Source of the DNA: CAYJBP01 sp964368605
GTDB taxonomy: Bacteria; Bacillota; Dehalobacteriia; UBA4068
DNA length: 19,702 nucleotides
Assembly: GCA_964368605.1 (NCBI GenBank)
Contig: CAYJBP010000037.1
Location: 1-19,702, forward strand
Reading direction: 5' to 3'
In this document: one piece after another, positions 1 to 6,153 of the stretch
How positions within the stretch are numbered: the stretch's first letter is position 1
Layout of the letters: the number at the start of each line of letters is the position of its first letter
The notes under the pieces: model-generated
Told to the model about the DNA's origin: nothing
The model's database searches: none
What the model saw: the letters and a program-made list of their open reading frames with translations, nothing else
Program-made: the position numbers and the translations under genes

Positions 1-87
1 CGCCGCTGCCGTCGCCGCTGCCGTCGCCGCTGCCGCCGCTGCCGTCGCCGGTGCCGCCGCCGTTTTCGCCGCCGGTACCGCCGCCAC
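1..87. repeat. GC-rich 12-bp-type tandem repeat coding for Gly/Ser/Asp
   Basis: The first 60 bases are near-exact reiterations of gctgccgtcgcc with triplet-sized deletions, followed by more degenerate GCC-rich sequence to about 87. All changes keep the minus-strand frame. The tract is far richer in GC than the DNA beside it, and copy number may vary between strains or be misassembled. Confidence 0.75.
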
Positions 88-208
88 CGCTTACTATGCC
101 GCCATCGTCGGCCAAGGCTAAAGGTGTTAGTGGTTGAAACAATAGTGATAGACAAATCATTATTACCATAAATACGGTAAGCCTAGAATCTGAAATCTGT
201 TTTAACAT
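1..208 (-). CDS. Secreted Gly/Ser/Asp-repeat protein, N-terminal part (cut by window edge)
   Basis: Reading the minus strand from an ATG at 206-208 gives an open frame to the window edge. It begins MLKQISDSRLTVFMVIMI, with a hydrophobic stretch ending near LALADD, which looks like a Sec signal peptide with cleavage after ALA. After about residue 36 the chain becomes almost only Gly, Ser, Asp and Thr, in repeats of the type GDGSG encoded by a 12-bp DNA repeat. The ribosome site AGGAGG lies at 218-223, nine bases before the ATG. Only 69 codons are visible, so the functional domain, if any, is missing. A flexible, possibly calcium-binding linker of a surface protein is plausible, but I do not recognise a family. 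The reading frame and export signal are clear; the function is unknown. Confidence 0.72.
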   Translation of the reverse strand, partial: MLKQISDSRLTVFMVIMICLSLLFQPLTPLALADDGGIVSGGGGTGGENGGGTGDGSGGSGDGSGDGSG

Positions 209-324
209 GTTCTTTTTCCTCCTCAAATAATCTTTTCTTAGTATTTCCCAAGCCTAACTTCTTATGCCACCTTTTCCCCCTGGAGACAACTAAGTTTATA
301 AGGCGTTTGACTTTGATATTTTAT

Positions 325-360
325 ATTATACATGAAAACGGTTACATTTCGGTTACATTT
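325..360 (-). promoter_or_regulatory. Promoter with tandem 11-bp direct-repeat operator for the Gly-rich secreted protein
   Basis: On the minus strand a perfect -10 TATAAT lies at 325-330. No -35 hexamer sits at the right distance. Two identical 11-mers, cggttacattt on the plus strand, occupy 339-349 and 350-360 back to back and cover the -35 position. Direct repeats with an 11-bp period at this place are the usual target of an OmpR/PhoB-family response regulator acting as activator, so regulated expression is inferred. The predicted leader is about 110 nt. Confidence 0.55.
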
Positions 361-562
361 TGCTATTTTTTTATATTTTTTTCTTAAAATCAAAACTTTT
401 TGTATTGATGAAATAAAATGATATTTGTGACATGATGCTGTAAACGATTGTTTTACTGGGGTTATTGCTGGATAATGTCTGCCTGGTAAGGATGTTTTGA
501 TTTTTTAGTGACTATTGCAGATTGGCAATGCGAAAAATGATACAATTCGACATTTTTTTGCT

Positions 563-608
563 AAAAAGAGGCTATCGCAAATGAAAAAATATTTGCGATA
601 GCCTCTTT
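563..608 (-). terminator. Strong 18-bp hairpin, terminator-like on the minus strand
   Basis: Arms at 565-582 and 591-608 pair perfectly over 18 bp around an 8-nt loop. Read on the minus strand the stem runs into TTTTTAGC, giving a fair U-tract; on the plus strand there are only three T. No gene ends just before it on the minus strand: the tRNA cluster already has two terminators at 968-1031. It may therefore end an unannotated transcript from 610-960. Confidence 0.5.
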
Positions 609-669
609 ACGCTGTAAAGACAGTTAATACTACTATCTTTAGGCTAGGGAAACCTATATTGTTCGAACC

Positions 670-731
670 AAGCCCAGCTTTGGTATTTTTTGATTTGTTT
701 GCATTTTGTAGGGAATGGTCTTGACCATTCC
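670..731. repeat. Dispersed REP-like repeat, copy 1
   Basis: Bases 670-723 match 12367-12420 without gaps at 47 of 54 positions. The unit starts with a short hairpin (ccaagc/gctttgg) followed by a T-run and ends in GTAGGGAATGGTCTTG. In this copy the end forms a perfect palindrome, GGAATGGTC-TT-GACCATTCC, at 712-731. It lies in intergenic DNA and has no coding potential. Confidence 0.7.
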
Positions 732-967
732 GATTCAACAAATTATCCTATTACAGTTACCCACATATTTTATCTTCGCTAAGCAATTGCTTTATTTATG
801 ATATTGTTAGGCCGGGCAAACAGCTTCGCTGTCTTACCTTTTAAAAGAGCCTTAAGGCGCATAAAAAGATGGCTTGGTAATTTGTTCGGCCAATGGCCTT
901 TTGTCGCTCAAATCACCTTACTAGGGGCTTTGCAGACAGCATATCAATAAACCTAAAATCATAATAA

Positions 968-991
968 AAAAAAGAGAGCAACTCTCTTTTT
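968..991 (-). terminator. Second, bidirectional terminator-like hairpin after the tRNA cluster
   Basis: AGAGAG (973-978) and CTCTCT (982-987) pair around a CAA loop and are flanked by A-runs on the left and T-runs on the right, so the hairpin has a U-tract in either direction. It stands in tandem with the hairpin at 1004-1031 as a backup terminator for the minus-strand tRNAs. Confidence 0.6.
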
Positions 992-1003
992 AAAAATAAA
1001 TAT

Positions 1004-1031
1004 AAAAAAGCACCCTAATGGGTGCTTTTTT
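1004..1031 (-). terminator. Terminator of the tRNA-His-Gln-Lys cluster
   Basis: The stem GCACCC/GGGTGC is extended by six A-T pairs (arms 1004-1015 and 1020-1031, loop TAAT), giving a six-U tail on the minus strand. It starts right at the CCA end of tRNA-Lys, so it is the primary terminator of the cluster. Confidence 0.88.
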
Positions 1032-1106
1032 GGTGAGCCATCGGCGACTCGAACGCCGGACACCCTGATTAAAAGTCAGGTGCTCTACCGACTGAGCTAA
1101 TGGCTC
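1031..1106 (-). tRNA. tRNA-Lys (anticodon TTT)
   Basis: The minus strand folds into a full 76-nt cloverleaf: acceptor GAGCCAT/ATGGCTC, D arm GCTC...GAGC, anticodon stem CCTGA/TCAGG with loop CTTTTAA (anticodon TTT), T arm CGGCG-TTCGAGT-CGCCG, discriminator A, and a genome-encoded CCA at 1031-1033. It is the last gene of the three-tRNA cluster. Confidence 0.96.
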
Positions 1107-1109
1107 ATA

Positions 1110-1185
1110 TGGCTGGGGTGGCTGGATTCGAACCAACGCAGTGCCGGTGCCAAAAACCGGTGCCTTACCGCTTGGCGACACCCCA
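1110..1185 (-). tRNA. tRNA-Gln (anticodon TTG)
   Basis: The minus strand gives a 76-nt cloverleaf with acceptor TGGGGTG/CACCCCA, anticodon stem CCGGT/ACCGG around loop TTTTGGC (anticodon TTG), a T loop TTCGAAT, discriminator G and encoded CCA. The weak U-A first pair is normal for bacterial tRNA-Gln. Only three bases separate it from tRNA-Lys, so the two are processed from one transcript. Confidence 0.95.
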
Positions 1186-1222
1186 ACGAATTTTTAGGCC
1201 CCTTCGGCCTCTTGGGTAGCCT

Positions 1223-1299
1223 TGGGGTGGATGAAGGGACTTGAACCCTCGAGTGCCGGAGCCACAATCCGGTGCGTTGACCACTTCGCCACATCCACC
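1223..1299 (-). tRNA. tRNA-His (anticodon GTG)
   Basis: The minus strand gives a cloverleaf with anticodon loop TTGTGGC (GTG). The acceptor stem is GTGGATG/CATCCAC with an extra 5' G (1299) facing discriminator C (1226), the G-1:C73 pair that identifies tRNA-His. CCA is encoded at 1223-1225. It is the first gene of the cluster, about 30 nt downstream of a near-consensus promoter. Confidence 0.95.
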
Positions 1300-1329
1300 A
1301 AATTGTTGCTGCAAATAGCGACAGGAATA

Positions 1330-1358
1330 ATAATACCAAATAAATCCTCTTTTGTCAA
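1330..1358 (-). promoter_or_regulatory. Promoter of the tRNA cluster
   Basis: The minus strand has consensus TTGACA at 1353-1358, a 17-bp spacer, and TATTAT at 1330-1335. The predicted transcript start is about 25 nt before tRNA-His. This strong housekeeping-type promoter fits stable RNA genes. Confidence 0.85.
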
Positions 1359-1670
1359 TACCTAAATCAAAAATAATTTATTTTTTTTAAAATTGCTAAC
1401 TTTAAGCAATAATGATTATTAATTAGTTAGAGGGATTTTGACAAATTTTTCGTTTTGCAAAAATAATTTTGATTTGACGATTTTAAATATATCAAATTTT
1501 AAACTTTTAAAAATATCAAAAAGTGGCCTTATTCGGTCAAAAAGTAGCTTTTTTGTGCATAATTAAAGGTTAAACTTATCGTTTGTGACAATTTTTAGGC
1601 AATTTTAAATTTTTTTTAAAAAAAACACTTTTTCAGAAAAAATTTTTTTTTTAAAACAGCGATATTAATG
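1359..1670. other. Extremely AT-rich spacer
   Basis: No coding sequence or RNA gene is visible. The tract is almost entirely A and T, with long alternating A- and T-runs, especially 1590-1655. Such phased A/T tracts just upstream of the promoter at 1671 could act as an UP element or bent DNA, but nothing more definite can be said. Confidence 0.6.
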
Positions 1671-1699
1671 TAGACATTTATTACGGCGTATTATATAAT
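1671..1699 (+). promoter_or_regulatory. Promoter of the resolvase-like DNA-binding protein
   Basis: TAGACA (1671-1676), a 17-bp spacer and a consensus TATAAT (1694-1699) precede the gene, with A/T tracts upstream. The predicted leader is about 58 nt. The strength suggests the small protein is well expressed. Confidence 0.75.
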
Positions 1700-1763
1700 G
1701 AAATTGGAAAAGGTATAAAGTTGCGCATGACTATTATCTAGCAAAGAAAGGGGGATGATTGTC

Positions 1764-2081
1764 ATGTTACCAAATGTAACAGATCGTATTCGCAACGTAG
1801 TTGGAGATGAAGATAAGGTTCAGCAGATTTTTGCTATACTGCGTGAAGCTGAAGCTCATGGGAAGAGCGCCCAGTCGCAACGCCAGCAACAGGGCATCGC
1901 CAATGCCAAAGAGAGAGGAGTACAATTTGGCCGGCCGCAAATGAAGTTTCCCAGAAACTTTTCCAAGGTGTACCAGAAGCAACAAGAAGGATCATTAACA
2001 ATTACCGAAGCCAGTAAAATCTTAAACATTAGCCGTCAACAGTTTTATCGATTGCGTAAGCGCCATGAAGATGGCCTATAA
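1764..2081 (+). CDS. Small DNA-binding protein resembling the C-terminal end of a serine resolvase/invertase
   Basis: The 105-residue product contains the link typical of serine recombinases, GIANAKERGVQFGRPQ (about residues 41-56), and then a Hin/resolvase-type helix-turn-helix, roughly residues 74-98 (LTITEASKILNISRQQFYRL). The catalytic domain that would carry the active serine is absent; the first 40 residues (MLPNVTDRIRNVVGDEDKVQ...) look like an unrelated N-terminal helical region. An ATG nine bases upstream (1755) touches the GAAAGGGGG ribosome site (1746-1754), so the ATG at 1764, nine bases past the site, is the likely start. It has its own promoter, leader and spacing, which argues for a functional regulator and against a decayed resolvase. 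It should bind DNA; its target is unknown. Confidence 0.75.
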   Translation: MLPNVTDRIRNVVGDEDKVQQIFAILREAEAHGKSAQSQRQQQGIANAKERGVQFGRPQMKFPRNFSKVYQKQQEGSLTITEASKILNISRQQFYRLRKRHEDGL

Positions 2082-2151
2082 ACCATTTTGAGATGCAGAT
2101 AGTTCTTAGCACTTTAATACACCCTTTCCATACGCAAACGATATCATCACA

Positions 2152-2198
2152 TCCCTGTAATAGCGAACATTCGCCTGAATGATTTTCTGTTACAGGGA
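2152..2198 (+). terminator. Nested inverted repeat, possible terminator
   Basis: TCCCTGTAA (2152-2160) pairs with TTACAGGGA (2190-2198), and the loop carries a smaller hairpin GCGAA-CA-TTCGC. It is followed by TAATTTTATG, a poor U-tract. It is the first stable structure after the DNA-binding gene, so a terminator role is possible but not certain. Confidence 0.4.
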
Positions 2199-2296
2199 TA
2201 ATTTTATGCCTTAATATAAAAAAATAAACGTATAAATCATTGGCTTTTAAAGACAACTGCAAATTTTGTTGTATTTTGCCGAATTGTAAAAGCTAG

Positions 2297-2394
2297 AGCA
2301 GGGGTTTTAATTTAGTATCGGTACTAGATTAAGCTTAAAGCCCATAGGCTATTTTAGGCTTTTTAATAATAACCAAAGCAATAAAACCCCTGCT
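2297..2394. repeat. 98-nt element bounded by 13-bp inverted repeats
   Basis: AGCAGGGGTTTTA at 2297-2309 is the exact reverse complement of 2382-2394. Inside are a hairpin TAGTA-TCGG-TACTA at 2314-2327 and a second one formed by AAAGCC/GGCTTT, giving a three-way-junction shape. On the minus strand it follows ridA after 13 nt and runs into CTAGCTTTTAC, so it may be the operon's terminator; a small non-autonomous mobile element is the alternative. Confidence 0.55.
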
Positions 2395-2407
2395 TGCAAA
2401 ATACAGC

Positions 2408-2782
2408 TTAAATGCCTGCTATAACCTCTATCTCTACCTTGCCGCCTTTGGGTAAGGCTGCTACTTGTACACAGCTTCTGGCCGGATGAGGGCTGTTAAT
2501 AAACTGGCAATATACATTGTTTACAGCCTCGAAATCGCCCATATCGGTTAAAAATACGGTGGCTTTTAACAATTTGTCAAAACTGCTGCCGCCGGCGGCC
2601 AAAACCTGGCCAATATTGGTTAAGGCCTGCGCCGCCTGCTCGGCTACGCCATCGGGCATATTGCCATCTAAGTCGCGCCCGGTTTGACCGCTTACAAATA
2701 ATAAATTGCCATACTTTATTGCTTGTGAATAAGGGCCTAAGGCCGATGGCGAAAATTTTGTTGCTATGATTTCCTTTTCCAT
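2408..2782 (-). CDS. ridA: RidA-family 2-iminobutanoate/2-iminopropanoate deaminase
   Basis: The 124-residue product is a full-length RidA/YjgF/UK114 protein. It has the family motifs GPYSQAI (residues 16-22), FVSGQTG (29-35), and HPARSCVQV near 99-107, whose arginine (R102) binds the substrate carboxylate, followed by VEIEV near the end. These cytosolic trimers hydrolyse reactive enamine/imine intermediates, made for example by PLP enzymes such as threonine dehydratase, and so protect other PLP enzymes. The ribosome site (GGAGGG) is about six bases before the ATG. It is the last gene of the nfeD-floA operon, only about 20 nt after the proline-rich membrane gene. An imine-handling enzyme would also fit the imino-acid dehydrogenase operon far downstream, but they are not linked. 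Confidence 0.93.
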   Translation of the reverse strand: MEKEIIATKFSPSALGPYSQAIKYGNLLFVSGQTGRDLDGNMPDGVAEQAAQALTNIGQVLAAGGSSFDKLLKATVFLTDMGDFEAVNNVYCQFINSPHPARSCVQVAALPKGGKVEIEVIAGI

Positions 2783-2803
2783 AAAACCCTCCTTAATAAA
2801 GCC

Positions 2804-3391
2804 TTAATTGGCTTTTTTGCTTTTAGGCTTACCCAAAACCTCGGCCATTACCAAACCTTGCACTATCGATTGCCGATCAAATCGCAAATCAATATTACCA
2901 GGCATTTTAGCCGCAGTTTTAACCCCGGCTCGGCCTTGATAAATCTTACCTTGCTCGCTTTGCTCGCTCCTAATTGGCTGCGGCCGCTTGGGCAGGCTTT
3001 GCCTTTGTGCCGCCATAGTAGCTAAGGGCGCTGCCTGTGGTGCTGCCTGGGCGGTTGGTGTTTGCCAAGAGGCGGTCGGCGCAGGAGGCGGCGCTTGCGG
3101 CGGCCTTACAGGCTCTGCTTGCGCCATTGGTTGCGGCGGCAGCTCGGCAGGCCTGGCAGGTGGCCTTTTAGGTGGCTGGGGTGGTTGCCGCCTTTGCGGA
3201 CGACTCGCAGGAGGACTTGTTGGGGTTACTGTCCAGGGTTGTTCTTGCGGCTTATTACTTTCGTATTCTTCCATGCGCCGCCTTTGCTCTTCTACCGCTT
3301 TTCTTTGATTGCTACTGGGCGGAGTTTTTTTAGAGGCCTCGATAGCCTTTTTTATAGCAAAGCCGATAATCATTATAATCAGAAATTCCAT
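2804..3391 (-). CDS. Membrane-anchored protein with a proline-rich middle, unknown function
   Basis: The 195-residue product starts with one hydrophobic segment (MEFLIIMIIGFAIKKAIEA), followed by a basic/charged stretch. Residues about 47-150 are rich in Pro, Gln, Ala and Arg and must be disordered. The C-terminus, about 165-195, looks ordered and family-like (IDLRFDRQSIVQGLVMAEVLGKPKSK). Short ordered ends joined by a flexible linker suggest an anchor with a small docking peptide. It sits between floA and ridA, in the place of small uncharacterised genes that follow floA in other Firmicutes, so a link to the flotillin membrane domain is inferred. A ribosome site AAGGGGGA is at 3398-3405, next to an intercistronic hairpin. 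I do not recognise a named family. Confidence 0.78.
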   Translation of the reverse strand: MEFLIIMIIGFAIKKAIEASKKTPPSSNQRKAVEEQRRRMEEYESNKPQEQPWTVTPTSPPASRPQRRQPPQPPKRPPARPAELPPQPMAQAEPVRPPQAPPPAPTASWQTPTAQAAPQAAPLATMAAQRQSLPKRPQPIRSEQSEQGKIYQGRAGVKTAAKMPGNIDLRFDRQSIVQGLVMAEVLGKPKSKKAN

Positions 3392-3408
3392 TTAGGTTCC
3401 CCCTTTAT

Positions 3409-3427
3409 TTTGGGGCGCTGCCCCAAA
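3409..3427 (-). other. Intercistronic hairpin between floA and the proline-rich gene
   Basis: TTTGGGGC (3409-3416) pairs perfectly with GCCCCAAA (3420-3427) around a 3-nt loop. There is no U-tract on the minus strand, so it is not a terminator. It ends four bases before the ribosome site of the next gene and could stabilise the floA message or tune translation. Confidence 0.5.
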
Positions 3428-3439
3428 CCCTGCAATTTT

Positions 3440-4450
3440 TTATTTTTGGGGTTGGTCTTTGCTATTATTATCGGCTATAAAATCGCGCATTTTGGTATCG
3501 GATATTACATTCATCATATTATAATAGTCCATTACCCCTAATTTGCCATTGCGGAAGGCATCGGACATCGCCCTGGGTACTTCGGCTTCGGCCTCCACAA
3601 CTTTGGCGCGCATTTCTTGCACTTGGGCAATCATTTCTTGTTCATAGGCTACGGCCATGGCGCGTCTTTCTTCTGCTTTAGCTTGAGCAATGCGCTTATC
3701 GGCCTCGGCTTGGTCGGTTTGCAATTCGGCGCCAATATTACGGCCAACATCAACATCGGCAATATCGATCGAGAGAATTTCAAAAGCTGTACCGGCATCT
3801 AAGCCTTTACCCAAAACGGTTTTGGATATGGTATCGGGGTTTTCCAGCACTTGCTTATGGGTTTGTGCCGAACCTACGCTGGTTACAATACCTTCGCCAA
3901 CCCTGGCGATAATGGTTTCCTCGCCGGCGCCGCCTACTAAGCGATCGATATTGGCTCTTACCGTTACTTTGGCCTTGGCTTTAAGCTCGATACCATTGAT
4001 GGCCATGGCCGAAACTACCGGGGTTTCGATAACTTTAGGGTTAACACTCATTTGCACGGCCTCTAAAACATTACGGCCGGCCAAATCGATAGCTGCTGCT
4101 CTTTCAAAGGTAAGGGGGATATTAGCTCTTTCGGCGGCGATTAGGGCATTAATAACTCTGTCTACATTACCGCCTGCTAAATAATGGCCTTCTAATTTAT
4201 CTACCGGGGTGGCTAGGCCTGCTTTTTCGGCTTTGATTAAGGGGTTTACAATTTTAGCCGGGGCAACCCTTCTTAAGCGCATCCCGATTAAGTTGAATAT
4301 GCCAACTTTAGCTCCGGCGGCTAAGGCCGAAATCCATAAGCCAATTGGAATAAATCTTAAAATAACCATTAGAGCAATAAAGCCTAAAACTACAATCAGC
4401 ACTAAGCCGATTATCGAACCATTGGACAACATGTACATCAATTCACTCAT
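3440..4450 (-). CDS. floA: Flotillin-like protein FloA
   Basis: The 336-residue product is a full-length member of the bacterial flotillin-like FloA family (B. subtilis YqfA is about 331 residues). An N-terminal membrane segment (about 12-33, with a second hydrophobic stretch to about 47) is followed by the SPFH/PHB region and a C-terminal Glu/Ala-rich coiled coil (residues about 245-300, with EAEAEVPRAMSDAFRNG). FloA forms oligomers in functional membrane microdomains and affects protein secretion, sporulation signalling and membrane fluidity. An ATG 33 bases upstream (4483) is in frame but has no ribosome site; AGGAGG lies seven bases before the ATG at 4448-4450, so that start is chosen. 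It follows nfeD in the same operon, the standard arrangement in Firmicutes. Confidence 0.95.
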   Translation of the reverse strand: MSELMYMLSNGSIIGLVLIVVLGFIALMVILRFIPIGLWISALAAGAKVGIFNLIGMRLRRVAPAKIVNPLIKAEKAGLATPVDKLEGHYLAGGNVDRVINALIAAERANIPLTFERAAAIDLAGRNVLEAVQMSVNPKVIETPVVSAMAINGIELKAKAKVTVRANIDRLVGGAGEETIIARVGEGIVTSVGSAQTHKQVLENPDTISKTVLGKGLDAGTAFEILSIDIADVDVGRNIGAELQTDQAEADKRIAQAKAEERRAMAVAYEQEMIAQVQEMRAKVVEAEAEVPRAMSDAFRNGKLGVMDYYNMMNVISDTKMRDFIADNNSKDQPQK

Positions 4451-4540
4451 AAACATTCCTCCTGCTTTTTTATTATTTACCATCTAAAATAAACTTATAC
4501 CTTGGTATTTAAAAGCATTTACCCGGGTTAAGTGTATTTG

Positions 4541-5881
4541 CTAATTATTCTTTAGCGGCTGAACAATAACACGCATGCCCTCTACGGCTACAACTTCGAT
4601 TTGCTGATTGGCATCGATAAAGCTGCCTTCGCTAACTACATCGATGCGCTTATCATTAATTTCGGCCGTACCGGCAGGGCGCAGCGGCGTAATGGTTATG
4701 CCTTTGGCGCCGATATAGTCATTTAAGGCCATATTGGCCGAATTATAGCCGCCATCGCCTTCTTGTTTATGGAAAAGAATAAGCTTGCTCCAAATTTTGC
4801 GGGTGCGGCGATTTTTGATGGTGATGGCCACAATAATTACGGCTGCGGCAATGGCCAAAGCCAGGGTAACAATGGCTTGCCAGATATTGCCCGAAGCCAT
4901 AATCAGGCTGGCTAAAATCGAGAGTATACCCAGCGTGCCTACAACGCCAAAGCCGGGCACTACAAAAATTTCTAGGATAATTAGGATTAGGCCGATAATA
5001 AAGATAAAGATTGCGCCTAAGCCAATATTACCCACAAAGAAATGGCCGGTAAAGTAGAGGGCAAAGCTAAGCAAGCCTGCTGCCCCAAAGATGCCAAAGC
5101 TGCCAACGGTGGCAATTTCGATGGCGATACCGGCAATACCGATGGTTAGCAAAATACCGCTGATAATCGGATCGGAAAGCCAGCCGCCCAGGTTTTCTTG
5201 CCAGGAGGGGCTAGCAGTGATTATGGTTTGCGGCAATTGATATTCGGCTTGGATATCGGCTACGGTATTTAGGATAATATCGGCCATATTCCATTCAATA
5301 CATTGTTCGGCGGTAAGGGTAAGCAGGCCGCCTTCATCGCTTAGGCCTTCGATAATAATGCTACTATCGGCCATGGCAGCGGCGATTTGGCTATCTTTGC
5401 CCCTGGCCTCGGCGGTGGCGGCAAGTTTGCCGGCCCAAAACGAAACTGTTTTTTCGTCGGCGGTTTCATTAAAGATACGTGGTTCGGCAGCACCCATGGT
5501 TGCACCGGGGGTCATGATTAGGGTTTCGCCGGCTAAGGCAATTAAAGCGCCGGCCGAAATGGCCTTGCTATTTACCAAAGTATAGGTGGGGATGGGCGAG
5601 GCTAAAATTAAATCGGCAATACTAATGGCGCTGTCAACATAGCCGCCATAGGTATCGATTTCAAAAATAATAGCCGCAGCTTGATTATCCAAAGCCTCCT
5701 GATAGCTGCGTTCGATAAATAAAATCTGGCTATTATCGATATCGCCTTCGATGGGAATAAGATAAACAAAATCATTATCCTCTGCGGCGGCGGCATTATC
5801 AGAAAACAAGGGATTTATTAAGCAAGCTAAAGCTAAGGTTGTAATCATCAAAAATAGAGCTAAACGATGGTATTTATGCAT
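4541..5881 (-). CDS. NfeD-type membrane-bound ClpP-class serine protease
   Basis: The 446-residue product is a long-form NfeD protein (B. subtilis YqeZ type). A signal peptide or first membrane helix (about 6-24) leads to a ClpP-fold domain: DTYGGYVDSA (76-85) and KAISAGALIA (106-115) with nucleophile S109, and the likely general base K152 in AGKLAATAEARGKD. Four to five hydrophobic helices span about 240-365. A C-terminal OB-fold NfeD domain (about 395-446) contains LRPAGTAEI and VVAVEGMRVIV. Long NfeD proteins are co-transcribed with flotillin-family (SPFH) proteins and are thought to bind them through the OB domain. AGGAGG precedes the ATG by a few bases. It is the first gene of the four-gene operon. 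Confidence 0.93.
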   Translation of the reverse strand: MHKYHRLALFLMITTLALACLINPLFSDNAAAAEDNDFVYLIPIEGDIDNSQILFIERSYQEALDNQAAAIIFEIDTYGGYVDSAISIADLILASPIPTYTLVNSKAISAGALIALAGETLIMTPGATMGAAEPRIFNETADEKTVSFWAGKLAATAEARGKDSQIAAAMADSSIIIEGLSDEGGLLTLTAEQCIEWNMADIILNTVADIQAEYQLPQTIITASPSWQENLGGWLSDPIISGILLTIGIAGIAIEIATVGSFGIFGAAGLLSFALYFTGHFFVGNIGLGAIFIFIIGLILIILEIFVVPGFGVVGTLGILSILASLIMASGNIWQAIVTLALAIAAAVIIVAITIKNRRTRKIWSKLILFHKQEGDGGYNSANMALNDYIGAKGITITPLRPAGTAEINDKRIDVVSEGSFIDANQQIEVVAVEGMRVIVQPLKNN

Positions 5882-5922
5882 ATTAAACCTCCTTTAATTG
5901 TTAAGCTATTTTCTTAATATAT

Positions 5923-5951
5923 ATTATAACACAATTTACCAATAAATAAAG
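5923..5951 (-). promoter_or_regulatory. Possible promoter of the nfeD-floA operon
   Basis: A perfect TATAAT (minus, 5923-5928) lies about 42 nt before the nfeD ATG. The -35 region 16-17 bp further up (TTTATT/CTTTAT at 5945-5951) is weak. Only the -10 is well supported. Confidence 0.5.
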
Positions 5952-6106
5952 CCCTAATCTAAAAAAATTATTAAAGATTTTTAAGGGGGGGTGGTATATT
6001 AAAAAAAATTTGGCAAGCTGCTAGCCAAAAATAAAATTCCAATAAATACCAAATATCTGCTAAACCTAAATAAGATTTGGCAATTAGCCGCCAAAAGCCA
6101 ATCCAC

Positions 6107-6135
6107 AAAAAAAACGGCCTGATGGCCGTTTTTTT
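6107..6135 (-). terminator. Terminator of the envelope protein gene (bidirectional)
   Basis: CGGCC (6115-6119) and GGCCG (6124-6128) pair around TGAT, flanked by eight A and seven T, so the structure works in both directions. It lies 19 bases after the stop of the minus-strand gene at 6154. Confidence 0.88.
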
Positions 6136-6153
6136 AGGATATGGCTAATAAAT

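Larger units (their letters stand above)
209..1030. other. Gene-free region with hairpins and repeat elements
   Basis: I find no credible coding sequence here. From left to right it holds the leader and promoter of the Gly-rich protein (209-360), AT-rich DNA, a perfect 18-bp hairpin (565-608), a 54-nt dispersed repeat (670-723) running into a perfect 9-bp palindrome (712-731), two small perfect hairpins (ACAGC/GCTGT at 820-832 and GGCCA/TGGCC at 888-898), and the terminators of the tRNA cluster (968-1031). The interval 610-960 could hold an untranslated RNA but matches no RNA family I can recognise. Confidence 0.6.
2082..2407. other. Gene-free convergent spacer with two inverted repeats
   Basis: This lies between the ends of the plus-strand DNA-binding gene and the minus-strand ridA operon. 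It holds a nested inverted repeat at 2152-2198 and a 98-nt inverted-repeat element at 2297-2394, described separately. No coding sequence is supported; the 77-codon minus-strand frame at 2029-2262 lacks a family resemblance. Confidence 0.6.

Noticed and set aside
1..60. GC-rich repeat as a CRISPR or satellite array
   Set aside because: The repeats are contiguous, have no spacers, and keep a single reading frame with a signal peptide upstream.
209..300. Riboswitch in the leader of the Gly-rich protein
   Set aside because: The leader has a possible CTTAG/CTAAG closing stem, but I could not match it to c-di-GMP, SAM, purine, cobalamin or other known cores.
990..1339. Two minus-strand reading frames (63 and 80 codons)
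   Set aside because: They run through the three tRNA genes and their terminator and have no ribosome sites; they are chance frames in structured RNA genes.
1764..2081. Remnant of an integrated transposon or prophage
   Set aside because: There are no terminal repeats, transposase, integrase or attachment-site duplication near it; the tRNA genes alongside are intact with no duplicated 3' end.
2988..3541. Plus-strand frames rich in Gly, Cys and Arg
   Set aside because: They are the antisense of the proline/alanine-rich codons of the membrane protein at 2804-3391 and have no independent support.
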